Shown: piece after piece, positions 6,951-14,873 of the stretch | Position numbering within the stretch: position 1 is the first letter of the stretch | How the letters are laid out: each line of letters opens with the position of its first letter | Assembly (NCBI GenBank): GCA_947451045.1 | Contig: CANFXM010000009.1 | Location: 1 to 38,594, forward strand | Reading direction: 5' to 3' | DNA from: Actinomycetota bacterium | GTDB taxonomy: Bacteria; Actinomycetota; Actinomycetes; Nanopelagicales; Nanopelagicaceae | DNA length: 38,594 nt | Translations under genes and position numbers: made by a program | The notes under the pieces: model-generated | What the model saw: the letters and a program-made list of their open reading frames with translations, nothing else | Databases searched by the model: none | Told to the model about the DNA's origin: nothing

Positions 6951-8321
6951 ATGGCGGAAGAGACAGTTTTTGATTTAGAAAAACTCGCTACACGCATGAA
7001 TGATTATTACCCACTTATCAATGGACACGAGAAACGTTGCAAGAATTGGTTTACAGGCGCTGGGCTTGGAATGTTTATTCATTGGGATCACACAAGTGCA
7101 CAGGGAATTGAAATCTCTTGGCCATTGGTGGGCGGAGTTTTTGCACTCCCAGGCGGCAAAAATGTCTCCGTTGATCAGTACCACTCAACTGAAACAACCT
7201 TTAATCCAACTCAGTGGGATCCCAAAGAGATTGCAAAGCTAGCAAAAGATGCAGGAATGGCTTACGTAGTATTTACATCTAAACATCACAACGGTTGGGC
7301 AACTTGGCCATCTAAAGTGGGAAATAGAAATATAACTTCGTCTCCATATGGAAAAGCTGGTGGAGATATCTTGCGCACCTACGTTGATGCAGTGCGCGCA
7401 GAGGGCTTGAAAGTTGGAGTGTATTACTCACTTTCTGACTGGGGACATGAAGATTATTTAGCATGGAAAGATGAATATCTCCCCTATGTATTTGGTGATA
7501 GCGCACCAATGGGAACACCAGAACAATGGCAGCGTTATAGAAAGTATCTAAAAGATCAACTCACTGAAATTCTTACAAACTATGGTCAAATCGATATGTT
7601 GTGGTTTGACGGCGCTTGGGAGCGCAGTGATGAAGATTGGAACTCGAAAGATATCGGGGACCACATTCGCTCACTATCACCAGATACTTTGATTAATGAT
7701 CGCCTCTTTACTCAAGGCGATTTCCGCACACCAGAACAATGGATTCCTGCTCAACCACTTCCTGAACCATGGGAATGTTGTATGACAATGAATTATTCAT
7801 GGGCCTACGTTCCATCAGATACAGCATTCAAATCACCATATGAAATCTTGCGTACTTTGATTGAAGTTGTATCTCGCGGTGGAAATCTCTTGCTCAATAT
7901 TGGGCCACGTGGAGATGGATCATTAGTTCCAGAAGAGCGCGACATAATGGTTGAACTTGCCAAGTGGATGAAGACAAATAAGGAGAGCGTTGTTGGTGTT
8001 ACTCCAGGTCTTGAACCATGGCAGTTCTATGGCCCAAGCACTCAAAATGGAAACCTTGTCTACCTACATCAATTTGCAATGCCAACTGAGTCAGTTGTTG
8101 CTCGTGGCATCAAAGTTGCTCGAGTGAAATCAGTAAAGATTCTTGGTAGCAATGAAGAATTGAAATTTACTCGCCGTACTGCAATAAACGACATTTCCCT
8201 CAAAGATCCAGATGGCGAGATCATTATTGATGTTAAGGGCAAGAACCTTTCAGGTCTCATTCCTGTCATTGTTCTTGACCTCAGTGCCAACCCCGAAGAT
8301 GTTTCACTTCGGAATTGGTAA
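6951..8321 (+). CDS. GH29 alpha-L-fucosidase, array member 1 (type A)
   Basis: This 456-residue glycoside hydrolase family 29 enzyme releases terminal alpha-L-fucose by a retaining double-displacement mechanism. The nucleophile is Asp220 in LWFDG. Glu262 in RTPEQW is the likely acid/base, 42 residues later, the same spacing as Asp224/Glu266 of the Thermotoga maritima enzyme. The fucose-binding His44 (FIHW) and His112-His113 are present, although the usual HHDGF reads HHNGW. A C-terminal beta-sandwich follows the barrel. There is no signal peptide, so it acts in the cytoplasm on imported oligosaccharides. It is clearly paralogous to the fourth array member and more distant from the other three. 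Its stop overlaps the next ATG. Confidence 0.95.
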   Translation: MAEETVFDLEKLATRMNDYYPLINGHEKRCKNWFTGAGLGMFIHWDHTSAQGIEISWPLVGGVFALPGGKNVSVDQYHSTETTFNPTQWDPKEIAKLAKDAGMAYVVFTSKHHNGWATWPSKVGNRNITSSPYGKAGGDILRTYVDAVRAEGLKVGVYYSLSDWGHEDYLAWKDEYLPYVFGDSAPMGTPEQWQRYRKYLKDQLTEILTNYGQIDMLWFDGAWERSDEDWNSKDIGDHIRSLSPDTLINDRLFTQGDFRTPEQWIPAQPLPEPWECCMTMNYSWAYVPSDTAFKSPYEILRTLIEVVSRGGNLLLNIGPRGDGSLVPEERDIMVELAKWMKTNKESVVGVTPGLEPWQFYGPSTQNGNLVYLHQFAMPTESVVARGIKVARVKSVKILGSNEELKFTRRTAINDISLKDPDGEIIIDVKGKNLSGLIPVIVLDLSANPEDVSLRNW

Positions 8322-9646
8322 TGGACGCATTCAAGCGCTTTGAGCGTGAAGTTCCAGAATGGTTCCTTGATGCCAAATTAGGTTTTATGGTTTCGTGGGG
8401 AGCTTTTTCTGTTCCAGCGTGGGGCGAGCCAATTGGTGAGCTTGGAACTATTGATGATTGGAAACATTGGTTTAAGCACAATCCTTACGCGGAGTGGTAT
8501 TACAACACCATTCGCATTGAAGGATCACCGGCAAGGGAATTTCATAAGAAGAATTTCAATGATTGTGATTATGACGACCTACTAGATATGTGGAAAGCAG
8601 AAAAATTTAATCCCGACGAGTGGGCGAAATTATTTGCGTACGCAGGCGCGCAATACATCGTGCCGCTTTCAAAACACCATGATGGGATCACGCTCTGGGA
8701 TGCTCCCGGGACGGGTACTCGTAACACAGTGCATCGCGGACCAAAGCGTGATCTCATCGGTGATATTGCAACTGCTGTTCGTAAGGCAGGTATTCGTTTT
8801 GCTGTGTATTACTCCGGTGGCTTGGACTGGGAAGTTACAAAAACACTTCCGGCTATTTCAGATACCAATCAGGGTGGCGAAGGCATGCAGCGTCCAGTTG
8901 ACGCCGCTTATTCGATGTACGCATATGAGCACGTCATTGATTTGATCGACCGTTATAAGCCAGATGTTTTATGGAATGACATTGAATGGCCCGATTTTGC
9001 AAAGCGCGACGGCGCATATTCACTCGCTGCACTTTTTGATTATTACTACAAAGTTGTGCCCCACGGTGTTGTCAATGATCGCTGGGGTAAGGAAACTCAT
9101 TCAGATTATGAAACGAGTGAATACCAGTACATGTCTGATAGCGAAGGTGCTGCTGCGTGGGAAAATTGTCGCGGAATCGGACTTTCATTTGGTTATAACC
9201 AAGTTGAATCAGAGCAGCACTCGCTCAATACCGAAAGCGCACTTCGTCATTTCTTAGATATTGTTTCGCGCGGTGGAAATTTTCTTCTCAATGTTGGTCC
9301 GACTGCATCAGGTGAAATTCCAGATATTCAAAAGAAAGTTCTTATGGGGCTGGGCGATTGGATGGCAATTAATTCTGGCGCCGTTTATGCAACCCGCGCC
9401 ATCAAGGAAATTCCTGCATCAGATACACCATGGGTGCGCTGGGCAAAGAAAGGCAATTCTGTATTTGCCTACATTGACGCTGAGGGAAGTGTTGAATTCA
9501 TTGCTCCTGCCAGCCTTGTCAATGATAAGAAAGCCACAATTTTTGGTGGCTCAGCGATAACTGCCACTCGCAATGGCGACAAAGTTTCAATGACAATTCC
9601 GACTCCAAAAGTGCCGGGACCAACTGTTATTGAATTTTCACACTAA
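8321..9646 (+). CDS. GH29 alpha-L-fucosidase-like, array member 2 (type B), fucose-binding His replaced
   Basis: The start is set at the ATG at 8321, which overlaps the previous stop (TAATG); an in-frame TTG at 8315 would extend into the upstream gene and adds nothing conserved. The 441-residue GH29 barrel has the nucleophile Asp220 in LWNDIEWP, Arg254 in NDRWG, Glu267 in TSEYQ as the likely acid/base, the Glu58-Trp59 pair and His119-His120. The normally invariant His in FIHWG is Ser25 here (FMVSWG), while members 3 and 5 keep it. The enzyme is probably folded, but its substrate preference or activity may differ. No signal peptide is present. It is paralogous to members 3 and 5. Confidence 0.93.
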   Translation: MDAFKRFEREVPEWFLDAKLGFMVSWGAFSVPAWGEPIGELGTIDDWKHWFKHNPYAEWYYNTIRIEGSPAREFHKKNFNDCDYDDLLDMWKAEKFNPDEWAKLFAYAGAQYIVPLSKHHDGITLWDAPGTGTRNTVHRGPKRDLIGDIATAVRKAGIRFAVYYSGGLDWEVTKTLPAISDTNQGGEGMQRPVDAAYSMYAYEHVIDLIDRYKPDVLWNDIEWPDFAKRDGAYSLAALFDYYYKVVPHGVVNDRWGKETHSDYETSEYQYMSDSEGAAAWENCRGIGLSFGYNQVESEQHSLNTESALRHFLDIVSRGGNFLLNVGPTASGEIPDIQKKVLMGLGDWMAINSGAVYATRAIKEIPASDTPWVRWAKKGNSVFAYIDAEGSVEFIAPASLVNDKKATIFGGSAITATRNGDKVSMTIPTPKVPGPTVIEFSH

Positions 9647-9666
9647 GCATCAATAAGGAGATAACC

Positions 9667-10980
9667 ATGGAATTTCAGAACTTCGAACGCTTCAATCGCC
9701 CAGTGCCAGCATGGTTCTCTGATGCCAAGTTTGGAATATTCATTCACTGGGGTGCTTACTCAGTACCTGCTTGGGCAGAACCAACCGGTGAATTGGGTGC
9801 TGTTGATGAAAGTGTATGGATGGCACATAACCCATATGCAGAGTGGTACTACAACACCATTCGCATTGAAGGATCACCAGCGCAAAAGCACCAACAAGAA
9901 GTTTATGGCGGCGCACCATATGACGATTTCCTAGATCAGTGGAAAGCAAGCAAGTTCAATCCAGATGATTGGGCCGCTCTATTTGCTAAAGCTGGGGCAC
10001 AGTATGTAATTCCAACTACTAAGCATCATGACGGAATTACTTTGTGGGATGCACCAGGTACAGGAACACGTAACACGGTTGCGCGTGGTCCAAAGCGTGA
10101 CTTGGTAGGTGCAATTGCTGAAGCAGTTCGCAAAGCTGGCATTAAGTTTGGCGTTTATTACTCAGGTGGTTTGGACTGGAGCGTTGATAACTTCCCTCCA
10201 ATGACAAAGAGCGAACACGTGCGCGGATACCGTCCAAGTGATGCTGCCTATGCAATGTATTGCTATGAGCACATTACGGACTTGATCAATCGCTATAAGC
10301 CAGATGTTTTATGGGATGACATTGAGTATCCAGATTTTGCAAAGCGTGAAGGCGCATATTCACTCGCTGCAATCTTTGATCAGTATTACAAGGCTGTTCC
10401 ACAAGGTGTCACAAATGACCGTTGGGGAGTTCCACATTCTGATTACAAGACAAGTGAGTACCAACATGGACTCGATAATGAGAGTGGAGCCGCTTGGGAA
10501 AACTGCCGCGGTATCGGACTCTCATTTGGTTACAACCAAATTGAGGACGAGAAGCACTACATGAGTATCAATGCCGCTCAGCACCACTTGATTGACATTG
10601 TTTCTCGTGGCGGAAATCTTCTGCTCAATGTTGGTCCAACTGCTGATGGTGAAATCCCTGCATTCCAACGCAAAGTTCTTGAAGGCATTGGCGCATGGAT
10701 GGCAGTCAATAAGGCAGCAATTTACGCCTCTCGCGTTGCAGAAGATGTGAAGCCATCTGATTCTCCTTGGGTTCGCTGGACTGCAAATGGCAAGAAGCGT
10801 TATGCAATCATTGATGCAACTGGTTCAGTTGAATTTGATGCACCAGAGAGTGCTGTTGATATCAAGAGTGCAACAGTTCTTGGTGGCGCAGCAATTGCAG
10901 TGACACGCAATGGTTCCAAAATATCAATGACTATCGCAGCGCCAAAGGTCGAAGGACCAACTGTCGTAGCTTTCAACTAG
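9667..10980 (+). CDS. GH29 alpha-L-fucosidase, array member 3 (type B)
   Basis: This 437-residue GH29 enzyme has every expected active-site element: His27 in FIHWG, Glu60 is replaced by context as Glu59-Trp60 in the PYAEW motif, His120-His121 in KHHDG, the nucleophile Asp218 in LWDDIEYP, Arg252 in NDRWG and Glu264 in TSEYQ. AAGGAG precedes the ATG at good spacing after a 20-bp gap, so it can be translated independently. It lacks a signal peptide and is cytoplasmic. It is very similar to members 2 and 5, evidence of repeated tandem duplication. It probably cuts a fucosyl linkage different from the type A enzymes, but the linkage cannot be read from sequence. Confidence 0.95.
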   Translation: MEFQNFERFNRPVPAWFSDAKFGIFIHWGAYSVPAWAEPTGELGAVDESVWMAHNPYAEWYYNTIRIEGSPAQKHQQEVYGGAPYDDFLDQWKASKFNPDDWAALFAKAGAQYVIPTTKHHDGITLWDAPGTGTRNTVARGPKRDLVGAIAEAVRKAGIKFGVYYSGGLDWSVDNFPPMTKSEHVRGYRPSDAAYAMYCYEHITDLINRYKPDVLWDDIEYPDFAKREGAYSLAAIFDQYYKAVPQGVTNDRWGVPHSDYKTSEYQHGLDNESGAAWENCRGIGLSFGYNQIEDEKHYMSINAAQHHLIDIVSRGGNLLLNVGPTADGEIPAFQRKVLEGIGAWMAVNKAAIYASRVAEDVKPSDSPWVRWTANGKKRYAIIDATGSVEFDAPESAVDIKSATVLGGAAIAVTRNGSKISMTIAAPKVEGPTVVAFN

Positions 10981-11001
10981 TCATACACGATTGATGTTGT
11001 G

Positions 11002-12378
11002 ATGGCCACTGAAACTACCGTTTTCGATAAGGAAGCGTTAGCCCCGAGGTTAAATGATTTTCATCCTCTTATCAGTGGTCATCAACAACGTTGTTCAGAG
11101 TGGTTTACAGGTGCTGGGTTAGGGCTTTTTATTTGCCTCGATCATGCAAGTCAACAAGGAATTGAAATGTCATGGCCGATGCTAGGCGATGTTAACTTTG
11201 CGCTACCTCTTGGTGGCCTTGTAACAGTTGAGATGTATCGTTCTACGGAAAGTACTTTCAATCCAACGAAGTGGAACCCAAAAGATTTTTTACAAAAAGC
11301 AAAAGATGCAGGTTGTAAATATGCAGTATTTACTGCAAAACATCACAGTGGTTGGGCAATTTGGCCTTCAAAATTTGGTGATAAAAATATTTCAACCTCT
11401 ATTTTTCAAAGAACAGGTCGAGATATTTTACGGGAATATGTTGATGCCGCACGTGAAGTCGGAATAAAGGTAGGAATCTATTATTCGTTAGCAGACTGGG
11501 GTCATGAGGGTTATTTGGAATGGAAAGATGAATACCGTCCATACATTTTCGGCGAAAGCCCTCCTATAGGAACTGCGGAGCAATGGGAATCATTTCGTCA
11601 GTACACAAAAGATCAATTGACTGAATTATTGACTGAATATGGTCCAGTTGATCTTTTATGGTTTGACGGTGTGTGGGAACGCAGTGATGAGACATGGAAC
11701 TCGAAAGATTTTGGAGACCACATTCGCTCAATCTCACCAAACACTCTCATCAATGACAGACTTTTTACTCAAGGGGATTATCGAACTCCTGAGCAATGGA
11801 TTCCAGCAAAACCGATTGCGGAACCTTGGGAATGCTGCATGACCATCAATTATTCATGGGCATATGTTCCAACTGATAAGACATATAAATCAACATATGA
11901 AATCTTGCGCACTCTTATTGAAGTTGTCTCACGCGGTGGAAATCTACTTCTAAACGTTGGACCTAAACCAGATGGCACTTTGGCAACTGAAGAAGCACAA
12001 ACATTAGATGATTTGGCAATCTGGATGAAGGTCAATAAAGAGAGTATTGAAAACGTGAGACCGGGTCTTGAAGATTGGCAGTATTACGGACCTTCAACAC
12101 AGCGCGGAGAGATTGTTTATTTGCATAATTTTGCGCTTCCACAAGAAAGTGTTGTTGTCCGTGGCGTTAAGGTTGCTCGACTCAAGTCTGCCAAAGTGTT
12201 AGGAAGTAATGAAGAACTTACATTTACACGCAGGACAGCAATTCATGATGCAGAGATGCCTGATCCTGACGGAGAAATAATTATTGATGTTCGAGGCAAT
12301 AAAGTCGACGGTCTTATGCCCGTCATTGTTCTAGATTTTGGTGGCAATCCGTCATCTGTACAGATTCGTAATTGGTAG
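11002..12378 (+). CDS. GH29 alpha-L-fucosidase-like, array member 4 (type A), His-Trp motif replaced by Cys-Leu
   Basis: The ATG at 11002 gives MATETTVFD, aligning with the MAEETVFD start of member 1; a GTG one codon earlier (10999) is the alternative. Neither has a good Shine-Dalgarno sequence. The 458-residue protein keeps the nucleophile Asp222 (LWFDG), the likely acid/base Glu264 (RTPEQW, again 42 residues on) and His114-His115. The fucose-contacting His and following Trp of the FIHW motif are Cys45-Leu46 (FICLDH), and HHDGF reads HHSGW. It is a close paralogue of member 1, with codons that look more AT-rich than its neighbours by eye. It may have altered specificity or reduced activity. 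Confidence 0.93.
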   Translation: MATETTVFDKEALAPRLNDFHPLISGHQQRCSEWFTGAGLGLFICLDHASQQGIEMSWPMLGDVNFALPLGGLVTVEMYRSTESTFNPTKWNPKDFLQKAKDAGCKYAVFTAKHHSGWAIWPSKFGDKNISTSIFQRTGRDILREYVDAAREVGIKVGIYYSLADWGHEGYLEWKDEYRPYIFGESPPIGTAEQWESFRQYTKDQLTELLTEYGPVDLLWFDGVWERSDETWNSKDFGDHIRSISPNTLINDRLFTQGDYRTPEQWIPAKPIAEPWECCMTINYSWAYVPTDKTYKSTYEILRTLIEVVSRGGNLLLNVGPKPDGTLATEEAQTLDDLAIWMKVNKESIENVRPGLEDWQYYGPSTQRGEIVYLHNFALPQESVVVRGVKVARLKSAKVLGSNEELTFTRRTAIHDAEMPDPDGEIIIDVRGNKVDGLMPVIVLDFGGNPSSVQIRNW

Positions 12379-12401
12379 AACCAAACTAAAAGGAGAAGAA
12401 A

Positions 12402-13736
12402 ATGGCAGAGCACCGCAAGATCACTGACACTAATGTGAACTGGGATCGTTTCAAACGTGATGTCCCACAGTGGTACACCGAAGCAAAGTTCGGCATATTT
12501 ATTCACTGGGGCGCTTACTCGGTACCTGCATTTGGTGAACCTATTGGCGAGCTCGGAACAATGGAAGCCAAAACTTGGTTTCCACATAACCCATATGCCG
12601 AGTGGTACTTCAACACAATTCGCATTGAAGGCTCTCCTGCACAAGAATTCCATAAGAAGACATATGGCAATGCACCCTATGACGACTTTTTAGATCAATG
12701 GAAGGCAGAGAACTTCAATCCGGATCAATGGGCAGAGCTGTTCCAATATTCCGGCGCACAGTACGTTCTACCTACAACAAAGCACCATGATGGAATCGCA
12801 CTCTGGCCAGCTCCTGGAACTGGAACTCGTAACACGGTAGATCGTGGACCAAAGCGCGACCTCATTGGAGATATTGCAACCGCAGTTCGTAAAAAGGGAT
12901 TACATTTCGGTGTTTATTATTCAGGCGGCTTGGATTGGAGCATTACAGATCTTCCACCACACAATGATGGATATGAGTTAGCACGACCATCGGATGCTGC
13001 ATATTCAATGTATTGCTACGAACATGTAGTCGACATCATTGATCGTTATAAGCCAGAAGTTATTTTCAACGATATCAATTGGCCAGATTTCTCAAAGCGC
13101 GAAGGTGAATATTCACTTCCTGCCCTCTTTGATTATTACTATTCACATGTTCCAACAGGAGTAGTAAATGATCGTTGGGGAATTCCACACTGGGATTACA
13201 AGACAAGTGAATACAAGATGAACTTGCACGTTGAAGATGGGGGGGTTTGGGAAAATAATCGCGGTGTTGGTTACTCATTTGGATATAACAAACTTGAAAC
13301 TGATGAGCATTACCTCGATATCAGTGGTCTACTCCATCACTTACTCGACATTGTCTCTCGTGGTGGAAATCTACTTCTCAATGTTGGCCCAACTGCATCA
13401 GGTGAAATTCCTGAATTACAGCAGAAAGTTTTGCGCCAAATGGGTGATTGGATGAAGATTAATTCCAAGGCTATTTACGCTTCCCATGCTGTTCCAGAGT
13501 TCAAGGCATCTGATGCACCATGGATTCGTTGGACTGGTGTTGGCAAAGAAGTATTTGCTCACATCGAATCAAGTGGAAAAACTACTTTCGAAGTTCCAGA
13601 ATCGTTAGTGGATGATTCAAGTGCGCATTTCCTCAGTGGAGAAAAAGCAACAATTTCTCGTAGTGGAAATCAAATCACTGTTGATATCGATGCGAAGCAC
13701 TCACCAATGGCAGTTCTTGCTTTCAAGCGCCGCTAA
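12402..13736 (+). CDS. GH29 alpha-L-fucosidase, array member 5 (type B)
   Basis: This 444-residue GH29 enzyme numbers almost exactly like the Thermotoga maritima fucosidase: His35 (FIHWG), Glu67-Trp68, His128-His129 and nucleophile Asp224 (IFNDINWP). Glu270 in TSEYK is the likely acid/base and Arg258 lies in NDRWG. The Trp before the nucleophile is Phe222 here, unlike the other four. It has about eight more N-terminal residues than members 2 and 3. AAAGGAG stands 9 nt before the ATG. It is the last gene of the operon, followed within 15 bp by a strong terminator. It has no signal peptide. Confidence 0.95.
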   Translation: MAEHRKITDTNVNWDRFKRDVPQWYTEAKFGIFIHWGAYSVPAFGEPIGELGTMEAKTWFPHNPYAEWYFNTIRIEGSPAQEFHKKTYGNAPYDDFLDQWKAENFNPDQWAELFQYSGAQYVLPTTKHHDGIALWPAPGTGTRNTVDRGPKRDLIGDIATAVRKKGLHFGVYYSGGLDWSITDLPPHNDGYELARPSDAAYSMYCYEHVVDIIDRYKPEVIFNDINWPDFSKREGEYSLPALFDYYYSHVPTGVVNDRWGIPHWDYKTSEYKMNLHVEDGGVWENNRGVGYSFGYNKLETDEHYLDISGLLHHLLDIVSRGGNLLLNVGPTASGEIPELQQKVLRQMGDWMKINSKAIYASHAVPEFKASDAPWIRWTGVGKEVFAHIESSGKTTFEVPESLVDDSSAHFLSGEKATISRSGNQITVDIDAKHSPMAVLAFKRR

Positions 13737-13748
13737 TAAATTCTAAAT

Positions 13749-13788
13749 AAAAAGCGGGTCCCACTCTTACGAGTGAGACCCGCTTTTT
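13749..13788. terminator. bidirectional rho-independent terminator
   Basis: An 18-bp stem with one mismatch and a TTAC loop has A5 at its left foot and T5 at its right foot. It therefore works as an intrinsic terminator on both strands. It separates the fucosidase operon from the convergent aldo/keto reductase. Confidence 0.95.
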
Positions 13789-13798
13789 AGATTTTTAA

Positions 13799-14776
13799 TT
13801 AATCTCTAAACGGAGGCTGATCGAGTAGTTCTTCGTGAAGAGGACCAAGATCAGTTGAGAGTGAAGCGTTGAGCCCCGCTAGTTCATCTGCGCTCAATGT
13901 GATGCTGACGCCCTTGAATGAATCCAGAATTGACTCTGGACGTGTTGCACCAGGAATTGGAATTTCAACAGGTGAATTAGCAAGGTGCCATGCAATTGTT
14001 ATTGCATATGCAGATACACCTTTTGCTTTAGCTAATTCATCAAATGCATTGTACTTACCAGTTCCGACAGCGCCGGCATTACCAATTCCACCCATAGGTG
14101 ACCATGGTAAGAATGCGATTCCGTTTTCTTTACAGATCTCTAATACTTCTGCGCCGTGACGGTAGCGAGGACTCCATTCGTTTTGTACAGAGATGAGTCC
14201 ACCTTGTGCTGGAGTTCCACCAATTTTGATCGCCCGGCGAAGTTGTTCTGCATTGACGTTACTCACACCAACGTTGAGAACAATTCCGTGAGCTTTGAGT
14301 TTCATGACGTTTTCAAATTGTGTCTCATATGGCATGGTGTGATTCAAGCGATGATGTTGCCACAATTGAATCTTTTCTACACCGAGCTTTGCAGCTGATG
14401 CTTCAGCAGCACGATAGAGATAATGCTCTTCAGCGTTGCGACCTCCAGTACCAAACCAATCATTTCCTGGACCACGTGTGATTCCACCTTTAGTTGCGAT
14501 TACAACTTTGCTTTTCGCATCCGCCGAACCATTCCAAGTGCGAAATGCTTCGCCAACTAATTTTTCATTGTGACCGATTGTGTTCCATGTTGGAGCGTAA
14601 ATATCAGCAGTATCGAGCAAAGTGATACCAGCATCGAGTGCTGCATGAATCACGCTAATTGCTTGATCACGTTTTTCGAGAATCCATGCCTTTTCTGGCG
14701 GGAATCCTGACATTGGCATACAGCCAAGACCAATAGGAGAGACTTGATATGGACCGAGGGTTCTAGTTTGTGTCAT
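13799..14776 (-). CDS. aldo/keto reductase (candidate sugar dehydrogenase)
   Basis: This 325-residue NAD(P)-dependent TIM-barrel oxidoreductase belongs to the COG0667 group. The catalytic tetrad is visible: Asp and Tyr in LDTADIYAP, Lys in IATKGG and His in LWQHHR. The C-terminal cofactor-binding stretch reads IPIPGATRPESI. Some members of this superfamily oxidise L-fucose to the lactone. That would supply the step between the mutarotase and the fuconolactonase, and no other fucose dehydrogenase candidate adjoins the cluster. It is a separate transcription unit, convergent with the fucosidases, so the link is positional inference. GGAAAG lies about 8 nt before the ATG. Confidence 0.9.
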   Translation of the reverse strand: MTQTRTLGPYQVSPIGLGCMPMSGFPPEKAWILEKRDQAISVIHAALDAGITLLDTADIYAPTWNTIGHNEKLVGEAFRTWNGSADAKSKVVIATKGGITRGPGNDWFGTGGRNAEEHYLYRAAEASAAKLGVEKIQLWQHHRLNHTMPYETQFENVMKLKAHGIVLNVGVSNVNAEQLRRAIKIGGTPAQGGLISVQNEWSPRYRHGAEVLEICKENGIAFLPWSPMGGIGNAGAVGTGKYNAFDELAKAKGVSAYAITIAWHLANSPVEIPIPGATRPESILDSFKGVSITLSADELAGLNASLSTDLGPLHEELLDQPPFRD

Positions 14777-14861
14777 GCGTCTATCTTTCCATCTTTTTCC
14801 TTGAACACATATTGAACGAGGTAAATATTTTCACTTGAAGGGCTTTGTCTCATCTATTGGA

Positions 14862-14867
14862 TAAGGT
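14862..14867 (+). promoter_or_regulatory. probable -10 box of a leaderless dinG transcript
   Basis: TAAGGT fits the actinobacterial TANNNT -10 element and ends 6 nt before the ATG at 14874. There is no Shine-Dalgarno sequence, which suggests transcription starting at the start codon. Confidence 0.4.
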
Positions 14868-14873
14868 GCACCA

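Noticed and set aside
8315-8320. TTG start extending fucosidase member 2 upstream
   Set aside because: It adds only two residues and lies inside the previous gene; the ATG at 8321 forms a standard TAATG junction.
6951-13736. Secreted fucosidases
   Set aside because: None of the five starts with a signal peptide; all begin directly with the catalytic domain region.
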